A stretch of 64,000 nt of DNA from Monodelphis domestica (taxonomy: Eukaryota > Chordata > Mammalia > Didelphimorphia > Didelphidae), in assembly GCF_027887165.1 (NCBI RefSeq), contig NC_077228.1, forward strand, positions 429,093,957 to 429,157,956, written 5' to 3'. A program made the position numbers and the translations under genes. Each line of letters opens with the position of its first letter. The stretch's first letter is position 1. This document shows, one piece after another, positions 22,992-35,900 of this stretch. The notes beneath the pieces were generated by a model that saw nothing but the letters and a program-made list of their open reading frames with translations, ran no database searches and had not been told where the DNA came from.

Positions 22992-23047
22992 CTTTGATAC
23001 CTTTTACTCTTCCTAGATAAAATTCCTCATTGATTATATTTGCACCT

Positions 23048-23300
23048 AGGCGAGTGGGCGACATAGCTGACCAAGCGTGGCCCTGGAGTCAGGAAAACCT
23101 GACCTTAATTCATCTAGTCTTAGGCATTTATTTACTAGCTAGGTGACCTTGGGGGAGTCACTTAACTTCAGTTTGCCTGTTTCCTCAACTTTAAAATGGA
23201 GATGAAAATAGCACTTTCCTCCTGGGGGTTGTTGTGAAGATCAAATGGGATATTCAGCATCCTATAAATGGTACCTATTATTATTGTTATTGTTGTGCCT
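23048..23300 (+). repeat. MIR/tRNA-related SINE
   Basis: Head GGGCGACATAGCTGACCAAG, core AGGTGACCTTGGGGGAGTCA, tail CCTATAAATGGTACCTATTA. Confidence 0.7.
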
Positions 23301-23344
23301 GCTCACACTCACCATGTGCCTTTCCATTGCCTTCTGTGATATTC

Positions 23345-23680
23345 TTTTTTTGTTTTTTGCTTTTTTAATTTTAAATTTTTTTATTGATTAATTAATTGAG
23401 AATAATTTTTTCTGTGGTTACAAGATTCATGTTCTTTCCCTCCCCTTCTCCCTCTCCTCTCCCAGAGCCAATGAGCAATTCCACTGGGTTTTACATGTAT
23501 CATTTGTTCAGAACCTATTTCCATATCATTAATATCAAAGTCAACATTCCCAATCATATCCACCCCCATCAAACCGTGGGATCAATCATGTTTTTCTTCT
23601 GCACTTCTACTCCCACATTCTTTTTCTGGATGTGGACAGCGTTCTTTTGTGATATTCATTTTTAATCCTTTGGAAACTAA
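23345..23680 (-). repeat. LINE-1 3' UTR fragment
   Basis: Antisense marsupial LINE-1 3' end: pyrimidine-rich CCCTCCCCTTCTCCCTCTCC, then CAATTCCACTGGGTTTTACA, and TTCTGCACTTCTACTCCCAC. The same family occurs in sense at 48428 and 30700. Confidence 0.65.
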
Positions 23681-23689
23681 CTGTAGCAT

Positions 23690-25168
23690 TGCATGGTTCA
23701 CTGATATACAGCAATCCTGCTAGAATGGTGGTATTAAAAGCATGGGTCCTTGCCTTCATGAGCAGCTTTTTTGGGAAGCATTGCAATTTCCCCAAAGCCT
23801 AGCTTCCTCTTGCTCAGCTCCAAACCCTATGGTACTACCTGACTCAGAAATAAATATGGAACCCAGATGGAACAAGCTCTACAGACTGTCCATGAAAATG
23901 CATATTGTCATCTGTGCAGTAGATGTCCTTCATCCTTTTGGATGGTTAGGACAAATTCTTTTCACTCATGGCATAACCGGTCTCTTCTGAGAATCTCTGT
24001 CATGTTTGAAGTCATCAATACAATATTTGTACAAAAAGAAGCATCTGGAGAAATTCACCCTCCACAGGGAACCCTTCTTGAACCTGGGTTTAGTGCTGGT
24101 TTTTATCCATCACAATGGCAAACACCTTTAAAATCTGACTATCTTCTTGTTTTATGTTATGTCTATACCATGATAAAGAGTGTTACTTTTGCTATTGGAT
24201 TATTTTAAGGAATCTTAAATAATGTTCATGTCCAAATCAGAGAACCTTGTTGAAAAAGAGCCTGTAAGATGATATTTACTCTTTCATGATCCCACAAAAC
24301 ATAAGCACAGTGGGATCTGGTATTCTTATCTTTAAGTAAATTGTGAAATAATGAAAATTATGGAAAATGTGGTCCATTGTCAAATATCATTTGTGAAAAC
24401 TCAGTATTTCCCTACAAATACCTTTATCAAGAATGCCTTCAATTCATGTACTGATGACTTTGTTTATTAATGGGACAGTAGGCATATAGGTCAAGAGTTA
24501 TATTATTTTGGTTGTTTTTTTCAATATTATTAATAGGATCAAAGATTTTTTTCCATACCTTTGATATATTCCCCTCTTTCAGTTATCTTGAATATATATT
24601 CCCCCTTGATGTCCTTAAATTGTGGTACCTAAAAAATAGATCTTCTATATAAACACGGTCCAAGTGGCTGCTTTAACCATCACTGTTTTCTTCAGTACCA
24701 TTTACTCCTCTATTAGCACATCTAGGGCTGTAATTAACATTAGAGTGCTTGTTTCATTGTTTTTGATGAAAAAAATTTATAAATCTTTTCCATTTTTTTT
24801 CTGTGTCCTCTTTCAATATCACTGGGATACTCAAGAGGGGGAAGAGAGGAAAGATATAGGGGGAAAATTTAGGTGATGTAAAAAAAGTTATTAATTTTAA
24901 AATATTCCTTGATGACTGTTTTTCTGAATGTCTTTCAAAGCTCTTTCAATTGATTTTATTTTCCACTGTTTCTCTCAACTTTATGAGAAAAATGTTCATA
25001 TTCATCCATCATCCTTTGTTATAAGCTTTATACAGGCTTATAACAGGCTTTATAACAGGCTTATAAATTCTAATCTGCTGTTGCCTTTGGCATCCATCTC
25101 TATCCATTTGGTGATTGGGTCAGATATTTACTGACTGAAGGTACTCTCTGGGCTCCTTTAGAATTAGT
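23690..25168. other. Intergenic, nothing firm
   Basis: Open frames at 23742-23990 and 23867-24208 overlap in different frames and match no family I know. The rest is AT-rich without recognisable repeats. Confidence 0.35.
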
Positions 25169-25187
25169 TTACATAGGCTATTTTTTT

Positions 25188-25384
25188 TTTTAAACCCTTA
25201 CCTTCCATCCTGGAGTCAATACTGTGTATTGGCTCCAAGGTAGAAGAGTGGTAAGGGCTAGGCAATGGGGGTCAAGTGACTTGCCCAGGGTCACACAGCT
25301 AGGAAGTGTCGGAGGCCAGATTTGAACCTAGGACCTCCCATCTCTAGGCCTGGCTCTCAATCCACTGAGCTACCCAGCTGCCCC
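25188..25384 (-). repeat. Marsupial SINE, type A, with long target duplication
   Basis: Antisense full copy ending CAGCTGCCCC. Flanked on both sides by TTACATAGGCTATTTTTTT (25169-25187, 25385-25403), so it is fairly young. Confidence 0.92.
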
Positions 25385-25519
25385 TTACATAGGCTATTTT
25401 TTTAAAAAATTACAATTGATGTCTGTGTCATTTTTTTTGTCCACTTCCAATTTTGGATTTAACTAGTTCAGAATTGAGTTGTTTCAACTGCACATCATAT
25501 TAATCAATAATGGTAATAT

Positions 25520-25660
25520 TAAGGGTACTAAATGGCTCAGTAGGTTGAGAGCCAGGCCTAGAGATGGGAGATCCTGGGTTCAAATCTGAGCTCAGACACT
25601 CCCTGGGCAAGCTACCTAACCCCCATTGCCAATCCTTACTGCTTTTTGTCCTAGAACCTC
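25520..25660 (+). repeat. Marsupial SINE, type A (3'-truncated)
   Basis: AAATGGCTCAGTAGGTTGAG head and GGTTCAAATCTGAGCTCAG core. It runs into an L2 fragment. Confidence 0.75.
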
Positions 25661-25975
25661 TTCCTGCTCTAAAGTACAGCCAAATCAGAACCACTTTCCA
25701 TGCCCCCTCTCAATGCCTTTACACAGGCTGTTACCACCCTCAAACCCATAATGCACTCCCTTCTTTACTTTCTTCTTGGCATCCCATTTGCTTCAAAGTT
25801 CACTTCAATGGCTACTTTCTATACTAGGGCCTTCCTGATTCTGTATCCCATCCTCTGCTCCCAACTACTACTCCATCTTGACAAAATTCTCATATTTATT
25901 TCATAAGGCTATAAGCTCCTCAAGGGCAGGGACTGTTTAATTCACTTTTGTCATCATATCCCCACCATTTATGTA
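25660..25975 (+). repeat. LINE-2 3' end
   Basis: Contains the hallmark TAAGCTCCTCAAGGGCAGGG and the following ATATCCCCACCATTT. An ancient mammalian element. Confidence 0.7.
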
Positions 25976-25977
25976 GC

Positions 25978-26222
25978 ACAGCAAATAGGAATCTGGGCTT
26001 GGATTCAGGAAAGACCTGGTTCAAATCTAACTTCAATCACTTACTAGTTATGTGACTCTGGTCAAGTTATTTAACCTGTTTGCCTTAGTTTTCTCATCTG
26101 TAAAAATGGACATAATAATAGAAATGATTTCTGAGGTTTGTTGTGAGAATCAAACAAGAAAATAATCGTTAAGCTCTTAGAACAGTGGCTGACATGTATG
26201 CACTAAATAAATGTCAGTTTTT
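25978..26222 (+). repeat. MIR-type SINE
   Basis: ATGTGACTCTGGTCAAGTTA core, then CATCTGTAAAAATGGACATA, and the ACTAAATAAATGTCAG end. Confidence 0.75.
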
Positions 26223-26243
26223 AACAATTAAATTAGTTAACAA

Positions 26244-26490
26244 GGGCAGCTGGGTGGAAGAGTGGATTGAATGCTGGGCCTGGAGTCAGGAAGACTCATC
26301 TCCCTAAGATCAAATCTGGCCTCAGACCATTATTAGTTGTGTGACTCTAGGAAAATCAATTAACTCTATTTGCCTCAGTCTCCTCATCTATAGAAAGAGC
26401 TGGAGAAGGAAAGGGCAAATCACTCCAGCATCTTTGCCAAGAAAACCCCAAATGCAGTCATGAAGAGTTGGACACAACTGAAACAAAAAC
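26244..26490 (+). repeat. Marsupial SINE, type B
   Basis: Full copy from GGGCAGCTGGGTGGAAGAGT to GACACAACTGAAACAAAAA, lying just beyond the PPIL4 polyadenylation signal. Confidence 0.9.
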
Positions 26491-26504
26491 ATATCAAAAT
26501 ATCC

Positions 26505-26719
26505 AAGAAAAATTTAAAAATCTTTTATTGAACCTTTCACAGTCTTGTATACTTTGTATTAATTGAAAATGTCCATATACTTGCAGTGAAAGATTTAAAG
26601 CAGATAAAAGTTAGGAACAGTCTCTGACTTCTTTGATTTGGGGCTGTACAAATCCTTAATTAGCATGATAAGACACACTAGGGAAAAATCTATAATCCAT
26701 CTTGTGATGTATCTTCCTT
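26505..26719 (-). other. PPIL4: PPIL4 3' UTR (estimated)
   Basis: About 200 nt from the stop to just past the only good polyadenylation signal. The end is inferred from that signal. A plus-strand SINE begins directly beyond it, so the gene ends against a repeat. Confidence 0.6.
26524..26529 (-). promoter_or_regulatory. PPIL4 polyadenylation signal AATAAA
   Basis: Minus-strand AATAAA about 190 nt after the PPIL4 stop codon. It is the first canonical signal downstream, and is followed by a T-rich stretch on the transcript strand. Confidence 0.65.
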
Positions 26720-26965
26720 TCATCTGTACTTAGATCTTTCTTTGTCTCTAACTTTCTTCGGACTTCTGCTTTTGTCTCTCTTTTTCTCCCTTTCTCTTTC
26801 ATAGGGTTCTGTTCTGTGTTTAGATTTACTATTACTATGGTAAACATCTTTATCCCGAGATCGACTCCGGCTGCGGCTCTGAGGTCTCTCTCTCTTTTCA
26901 CTCTTTCGCTTCTCCTTACAACACTCTTCTTCATATCTCCTATGACGCCACTCCCGGCTGGAATC
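26720..26965 (-). CDS. PPIL4: PPIL4 coding exon 13, with stop codon
   Basis: Encodes 81 residues and a TGA. It runs from [20 protein letters not shown] through an SRSRSRSR-like run to [12 protein letters not shown]. The Arg/Ser-rich make-up is that of splicing-linked proteins, and the last residues match human PPIL4. The exon follows a 7.8 kb intron full of retroelements. Acceptor TTTTGGCAG. Confidence 0.94.
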   Translation of the reverse strand, partial: DSSREWRHRRYEEECCKEKRKSEKRERPQSRSRSRSRDKDVYHSNSKSKHRTEPYEREREKKRDKSRSPKKVRDKERSKYR

Positions 26966-29900
26966 CTGCCAAAAGAAAATTGAGAAATTTATGGGAGCAA
27001 TAATAGCTCATTTGGGGGATACTAGTCAAAATCAACAACATTCAAATGGAGAGATGATCTCTTTAATTGGGAAATTCCTTCCATTGATACAGATTCAGCC
27101 CATTGGTTCCTGTCCATCCTGTGTGACTATAGATTCTCCCATCAATCTGTCACAGGTCCATTGCATGTTAAGGCTTTCTTCACCTTCTTCTGAAGTCACA
27201 AAGACATTGAGCCGAGCATCTTCTCTTCTTGTCATACATACATTTCCCTAATGAAATCTTTTACTCTTGTTCTTCATAGCTGAACACTGATTTTATGTTG
27301 CAGACTGTTCACATCTATCACATACCTCTGTTACCTTCTGTGTGCTATTCATTTTAAAATCTTCAGATACTTCAGTGTTCCAGGTCCCAAAGAAACACAA
27401 CAGAAAAGTGGTATTTTTAAAGTGGGTTTTGTTAATAGAAACTCAATAAGAACTAGTAGAATGGCTGGTTGTAGATTTAGATATTAGACAATCATCATCA
27501 TCATCATCACAACTAGCTTGAATTTTACAAAGTGTGTTTCTATGTGTTATTTCGTTTGTTTCTCCCAATAACCCTGAATTGTAGGTGCCACTGATATAAA
27601 GTTAAATGAGAAGAACCAGGAGAACACTGTACATAGTAACAAATAACAGTGTGATGATTAACTGTGAAGGACTAAACTATTATCAGCAATGCAAAGATTC
27701 AAGATAACCCCAAGAGACTGATGAGATGAAAAATGCTATTCACAACCAGAATGCAGATCAAATCATGCCATTTCTTGCCCTATATCCTTCATGAGTTTCT
27801 TCTTTTACAACATGAGGAATGGGGAATTTGGGTTGCAGGACAACACTGGAACAGCCTATATAAGATTGTTTGCCAAGTAGGGAGGGAGGGAGAAGGGAGG
27901 AGAGAACTTGGATTGCTAAAGGTCAGAAATCAATTGTTAAAAAAAAAATTGCTCCTACCTGTAATTAAAAAAATAATAAAAGGAATGAGTTGAGGGTTTT
28001 TTTTTAGTGATACTAACATTCCCATTTTTACAGATGTAAAAACCGAGCCACAGAGATTAAATGACTTGCTCAGGGCCAGTCAGATTCCCAACTAAGATTT
28101 TAGATATACATTTACCAAGAAAAATATCAGGGACAAATTTTAGTCCTAACTTCTAAACAATTTCAATTAAAAATCAGTACCTAAAATTAAGAACTGTACA
28201 ATGCATATCTTTATAACAAAAGTACAAATTTTTCTAGATATTTGTTAAAGAGACTTGCCTGCCCTGATTTGACTCTTATGAGTTATATCTGTAAGAGCAA
28301 ACAATTCTTTCCTGGTGTATCCTATGAAAAGTTTCACATCACAGAAAATAAAAGGCAGAGGTTAGGAGTTGGAGGGGGGGGATAAGTGATAAACTCTTCC
28401 TTCCTTTTTCTTGTCCTTTCCCAACTTCCACTCCTAATTACATTTTTAAATTTCAGCAAAGTGGGTGAGAATTGAAATATTTATGGTTCTTCCTCTATCA
28501 GAGAGTTCCTGAAATGCCACTTCCTTTCAAGACTGCCTTCCTTCTGATTCATTCTGACCATGGAAATCCCATGATTACTGCCTCCATGAAAATACTTGTC
28601 CTTGACATGTTTACATTAAAGTAGAAATATATAGCAAAGTTTAAAATCAAGAACACTAAGGCTTCTGGACAATGTTGAATAGTTTCACACAAAAACTCAA
28701 ATTTTTTAAATTGTGCATCAGTGCTTTAACTCAGAAAGGACTTGACAATGACACAGATGTTCACAGGGACAAAGCAATCGAAGGTTTAAAAAACAAGCAG
28801 CCTGGAATGGTGGAGAGAAGGATAGCTAGCTCCAGGGCCAAGAAAACCAGTTGTAAAAATTTGCTTTTGACACATACTAGCCATGTATCCGCAGGAAAGG
28901 TACTTAACCTTCAAAGCCCCCAAGCAGCTATGACAGCAATTTAGAGAATCACATTATTTGTGGCATAAAATGTTGATTACTTCCTCACAATTTTCAGTAT
29001 GGTGCAGTGAAACACAGATCTGAAATAAGGTTGGAATCTTGACTCCCAATTTAATACCTGTGTGACCTCCTGAAGGAAGGAGGAAGATACTTTCCTTCTT
29101 TAAATCTACAATCCTATTATCCTCCTCTGCCAAAACAAATTCAAGCATTCTTCAAAATTCCTAGAAATAACATACAATATCCACAGAAAATTTCTTCTGC
29201 TCTGATTTGATAAGTTGGAAAATATCCAAAAATGTATAGATGTCATAGGGAAAGGAAATTTTATATTTTACTTAGATTGAAAATACCAATTCTTTACACA
29301 AAGAATCATGATTCTTTAACTTGGTGGGGCTTTTTAAAATTTGAAATGTTTTCTTAAATATAAATGTCAGAAAATAGTGAACTATATCCTCAACTTCCTC
29401 TTTAGACTTTTACTCTCCCTCAAGCATTTATTATTTCTCCATCCCATTAATAGCCCCCCAAAAAAACAAAACCCACAGAATATAATCCCGTAAAATAAAT
29501 TCAATAGTGACTCAGACTTATAACAAAGTAAAAACAAGGCACATGAAGAGATTATCAAAATATTTTATAGCAAAATTAAATTGGCCCATCTAAGGTACTC
29601 TATAAATTTTAAACAAAGTTTGACATACAGTCAGCAATCAATGCAGAGAAACTCCATTTACACATACAACTAGAAGCTACTCAACAACTATCTCAGGATT
29701 CTCTAGATAAAAATGGAGCCCCAAATTTAAAAAATAAATCTGAACCCTTACATATGCAAGTGAAACATAAGAACCACAATAATATAACTCATTACCACAT
29801 CATCACCCTGTCCTTCTACCATGTGACCCACTACCTGAGACTCATTTCCTATAACATAAGTGAAAAAACTTCAATATCTTAACCACCTTTGGAAAACAAT

Positions 29901-32900
29901 TAAAAAGATCATCTGAAAATATGAGTCAAAACATTCTTACCATAAAATAAGAATAGGAAAATATGCAAATTGGGAAACGATCTTCATAAAAACCTCTGGC
30001 AAAGGTTTGATTACTCAAATTTACAAAGAGCTAAATCAATTGTACAAAAAATCAAGCCATTCTCCAATTGATAAGTGGGCAAGGGACATGAACAGGCAGT
30101 TCTCAGCCAAAGAAGTCAAAACTATTAATAAGCACATGAAGAAGTGTTCTACATCTCTTATAATCAGAGAGATGCAAATCAAAACAACTCTGAGGTATCA
30201 CCTCACACCTAGCAGATTGGCTAACATGACAGCAAAGGAAAGTAATGAATGCTGAAGGGGATGTGGCAAACTGGGGACATTAATTCATTGCTGGTGGAGT
30301 TGTGAACTGATCCAACCATTCTGGAGGGCAATTTGGAACTATGCCCAAAGGGTGCTAAAAGACTGTCTGCCCTTTGATCCAGCCATAGCACTGCTGGGTT
30401 TGTATCCCAAAGAGATAATAAGGAAAAAGACTTGTACAAGAATAGCTGCACTCTTTGTAGTGGCCAAAAATTGGAAAATGAGGGGATGCCCTTCAATTGG
30501 GGAATGGCTGAACAAATTGTGGTATATGTTGGTGATGGAATACTATTGTGCTCAAAGGAATAATAAAGTGGAGGAATTCCATGGAGATTGGAACAACCTC
30601 CAGGAAGTGATGCAGAGTGAAAGGAGCAGAACCAGGAAATCATTATACATAGGGACTGATACATTGTGGTACAATCGAAGGTGATGGACTTCTCCATTAG
30701 TGTCAATGCAATGTCCCTGAACAATCTGCAGGGATCTAAAAAACACTATCCACAAGCAGAGGATAAACTGTGGGAGTAAGAACACCGAGGAAAAGCAACT
30801 GCTTGACTACAGGGGTGGAGGGGATATGACTGAGGAGAGACTCTAAATGAACACTCTAGTGCAAATACCAACAACACGGAAATGGGTTGGAGTCAAGAAC
30901 ACATGTGATACCCAGTGGAATCATCCCTTGGCTATTGGAGGGGGAATGAAAAGAAAATGATTTTTGTTTCCAATGAATAATGTTTGTAAATGACCAAATA
31001 AAATAATATTTATTAAAAAAAATACTCTTCTTCCCATATCAACATATAAGAGAATATAAATGCTATTGAGAGTTTATAAGGGATCTAGTAATAGTGTCAA
31101 GGAAATTCACAATAGGAAAAAGAATTTGCAGGTGTTAGTCCAAAAGTCTTAAGTCTTTACTTCAGAAAAATCTGATCAGCATTTAGGCTTGTGTTCATGA
31201 CAAATTTACATTTATTAGAATTTTTCCCTAGGTGGCCTCATGACAGTTTGATCTAGGGTATCTCCTATCCATATATATATATATATATATATCAAACATT
31301 GGAAGACAATATGAATATTCCTAAAGCACAATTCTACTCTTGTCATCTCCCTCCCTAAAACCTCCAATGATGCTCTAGAAAATAAAGTATAACTCAATAA
31401 ACTGGCATCTACTTTTTAGTCTCATATCCTACCATTCCCTAATACATATTTTACATTTCAAACTAAATGGATTATTCACTGTTCCCTGAATATTCTTGAC
31501 TAGTACTTTCACACATTGACAGAGTGGCAAAAGGGCTAGAATTGGTCTGAACGTGGTTTCAAATCCTGGCTTTGCTATTATATATTTATATGACCTAGGG
31601 CAAGTCACATCTCCAAATTCTCATTTACAAAATAAGGGAATCAGACAAGATCTCTAAGATCTTCCCAGCTCTAAATCCCAAGGTTCTGAACTAATTCTTT
31701 TTTCATCATTAAAAGATCCTCCTTCCATTTCTGCTTTTTGAAATTATCAAATACCATCAAATACCATCTCTTTTATAAAACTCACCAAATTCCTAGAGTA
31801 TCTTTATGCCATTCTTATTTAATCACCTCACACAAACTAGCAATTACTTAAAATACATTTTATTTCTCCTACTACACTGTAATTGTCTTGAGGACAGCCA
31901 CCAACATTTAGCCATGTCTATATTCAAAAGTCCAATATAGTCTCTGCACAAAGGAGGTATTTAAATCATCTTTCTTAAGTACTATTGTTACACATGAACT
32001 AATTTCAATTAAACTATAATACTTTGGAGCATGGTGTTTTGAAGTTATAATGAAAAAAGTATCACAAAACCTGGAAAGACTTATATGAACTGATGCAAAG
32101 TGAAGTGAGCAGAACCAGGAGAAGAATATTGTTGCATAGTAAAAGAAATGTTGTATAATGATCAACTGTGAAGGATTATCAGCAATGCAAGGTTCCAAGA
32201 TAACCCCAAGGGACTCATGATGAAAAACTGTATTCACAGCCAGAAAGAACTATTGGAGTCTGATTGCAGATAAAAGCATATCTTTTTTTACTTCATGAGT
32301 TTTTTCTTGTATGTATAATACATGTTTTTCATGTGTGAACCTTAAACATTCTCAGACCCTACTTCATAAGGTTGGATTGTGAATCTTAAAAATTCTCAGA
32401 CACTACTTCATAAGGTTTGGTTAAGACCATTCCCCATTTTAAACAATGAAGGAACTTAGATCAGGAATGTGAGACCTCTACTCCACCCCTACTTAAGCCT
32501 GCTTAGGGAAAGAAACTCCTTGCTGAACAATGAAAAATACTTAAACCCATACTTATAGTAAGGCAAAAGTTCTTAAGCTGTGTCTATTTTTAGATCTAAT
32601 ACAAAAGGGTGCTAAGTACCTATAAAGGTCAGGCAACTTGTGAATTTACAAGGAGCAAAGAGGTGAGAACTTACTCAAAGGTTTTCTGGTGTGAACTTAA
32701 TCAAAAATTTAAGCCTTCTTAGGTATGAATTAAGAATGGTCTGTCCTTTGGAAAACGTCTACTGTGATTGGTAGATGTGAGAACTTAGGGGAGGTGACAT
32801 AGTAGAAAATGCCCTTTAAAAGGAGAGGCTCAAGACAGTCTCAGGACTGTCAGAAGAATCTCTCTCTGGAGATGGAGCTGGCTGAACTGGTGCCTCTCTG

Positions 32901-35900
32901 AACACTAGAATCTTTGCTTGGACAAATCTTGTGGAGAGTAGATAAAGGACTGACTGATCTTTCTCTTAGGGCTTGAGCCTGGGTTGGCCAGGGCTGGCCT
33001 GGGCCGGCCTATCCTTTTCTCATTACTTCCTTTTTTCTCTCTCTCCCTTTCTTTAATTCCTCATTTTTATTAATTAAAATCTCTATAAAACCCAGCTGAC
33101 TTGGGTATATTTTAATAATTGGGAATTTTTCCCTGGCAACCATCTTATATTTGATTTAAAAACAAGACACTGTCTTGAAACCATATTTTCTGCGGTCCCA
33201 ATTTAAGGCAACACTCTTTTAACTACCACAGTTTGATGGCATAAGGAATATGGAATTATGTACTGCGTGAGAGCACATGGTTAACCTATATCACATTAAT
33301 ATTTTGGGGAAAGAAGATTTGCTGGATCACAAAATGTCAGATAAATGTAAAAAGTTGTTTCTACATGTAATTGAAAAAAAAGTTGTCATAGATTTCCATT
33401 TCTAACATGGACCACATTTTCAAACAAGGTTTGATATACCATTTGTTACAGAGAGCCACCTATACTGATATAAAATGAAAATAGCAAGTAAGGAAAATAA
33501 AGGGTGGCATGCCTTTCATTTATAAACTATTTTCTTTCATTAATCCTTTTGCTGCAGTAATCGGGGAAAGAAAAATAGGTTCTGAGGAGACAAATAATAT
33601 AAGACCTAGTCCTCTCCCTTTATCAATGCAGAATGTCACCTTCCCTAACACATGTAGCCTTAGAAAATTGCCTAGAGCATAAGAGATTAATTCATTTGTC
33701 CAAGGTTACATAGTCAAAGTAACAGAAGCAGATCTTTTTGACACTGAGGCCTGCTCTCTAGCCACAAGACCATACTACCTCTTGTGAGTTACTTTTGTTT
33801 CAAATATATGATATAGTTAAATATAATTTTCTAGGCCCATCTTCCTCTGAAGTATCAAGTACAAAACAGCCATTTATTATTTCTGACATACTACCCAAAC
33901 ACACTAACCATTCTATTTTTGAAGCCTAAGATGTGTTATATTTAAATTAATAACTCTAGTTTCTTATTTTCCATAGTTTATTAATAATCTCTTAAAATAA
34001 AGAAAGCAAATATGTAGAAGTTTAAAGCTATTTTCTAACCTAAGTCTGACCATGTGATTGCTCTACCCACATGGCTATCAGTCAGCCTGTTGTGCCCTCA
34101 TTCCAGGGTATATAGAGAAGTGAGTCTCCTCCCACCCCTCATATCCTCTGATTCTCGCACGTCCCCCTGTGCGTTCATGTCCACGGATGTAGCATTGGCA
34201 TACAACATGGGATGAACCAGGTTAACAAGGTAGAAGGGGTGTAAAATTGAGATTTGAACTCTGGACTTCAATCCCCACAAGCCCTTGCTCCACTTCCCCA
34301 AAATGCTTTGTAATCTCACGGGAATTCTGAGGTGGGCTGAGATCGAGAAAGGACTTAAGCTGATTGCAAAGGCTTTTGAGCTCGGTCTCTCTTGGACTTC
34401 CGTTTTGGGGCAGACGTGGCTCTTTCCATAATGTAGGTGAGGTCTTGTCTAGGCCTCTGGCCTAGGCATGTGTTTTTTCTTACTTGTATATTCTTAAATT
34501 CTCAACCTTTAATAAACCTCATAAAATATAATACTCCTTGCATAGAGAAACTAATTTCTACGTGCCTCAGTCTCCCCCTAAAATTTAACTGTTACAGGGG
34601 GAAGGGATGAAATTCCCTTTACCCAGATGTAAAGCATAATTTAGAACTATATTCTTCCTAACAATCACTGAAAAAAGTAGTATGGTATGTAAATTATTAT
34701 CACGAGATTAAATATTTAGTTCTCTGTAAATTACAAAGGTGAACTAAATTACAAGTACCTTAGAATTTTTTACTGTTGTATAATCCTCTTCAGAGCAGTG
34801 ACGAGTTTTCTTCTTATGTTTTTTACTTGAGTGGGAGTGACTTGATCTAGAGTCTTCTGTCTCTTCATCCAGCACAAGATCATATTTTGTACTAATGTAC
34901 ACAGTTAAGGGTAAATATGATAGTTGATGATTTGTTAAAACACAAAGCTGCAGGAACCAAATAAGGTTACTAGAACAAATGAGTTCTAAAAGTAACAAGT
35001 CAAAAGTTTTCTCTAGAATAGCAATCTTAATTTGTACAACAAACTTAGCCAGAATTTTCTTTCATTATAAGTCAGTGGATATGAAGGTCATTGTCCTCCT
35101 CAGTGAATCCTCTAATAAGGGGAAAATCATTTCCTAACAGGAACTAGAGATTCTTAGAATGAGATTAAATGCAAAAAACTGTGGAAGAAGCTATTCTGAA
35201 TGTATTCTCTGATATTCTTGGTCACTACTACAAAGGGCTGGAATCCTGTCTCCAAATGAACCAGACATCCTGAAACTGCCAGACTCCTATATTACAAGCC
35301 CTTTTGCTGGAATATTTTATCATCACTTACAAATATAACAGATTTTTCTTTCCAAGTTTTCCTTTATCCAGATTGTATTATGCCCAAAATAACTCAGACT
35401 TGAGCTAATCTGAATTATTACATGTCCTCTAACAAAGGACATGATTTAAAAAGCTACCTTTTCCTCATTTTCAGTTCCACACAGTAAACCTAAAGCTTCC
35501 CCTTAAATTCTTCTGGAATTGTTTCAGGTAGGTTAAAACTGCATTCTCCTCCCTCTAAATTTTGCCTAAGTCCATGTGCAGAACCTCACCTCCTCTCTTT
35601 AATTACTAATCTAAGTCTCATTTTTACCAGGACTGCTAAAAAATACCAAAAGCAACCAAATTTCCTATCAAATTTATTTCTGTCCTTCCCCTAACTTATT
35701 GGTATAATTAGATATTTAACTTGAATTCTCATGCTGACACATTTGCACAGGCAAACAATATAAAATTTTTGGGGGGTGTATATATATATATATGTGTGTG
35801 TATATATATGTGTGTATATATATACACACATAAACAACCACATGTAAAAATATTTGCCCTAGTCCTCTCAATCTATAATCCTAAATTACTCAATAAGAAA

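Noticed and set aside
25188-25384. tRNA gene in the SINE heads
   Set aside because: All such texts in the window belong to SINE copies with tails and target duplications. None folds as a whole tRNA by eye.
30221-30724. 167-codon minus-strand open frame
   Set aside because: It is the complement of LINE-1 ORF2 and has no features of its own.
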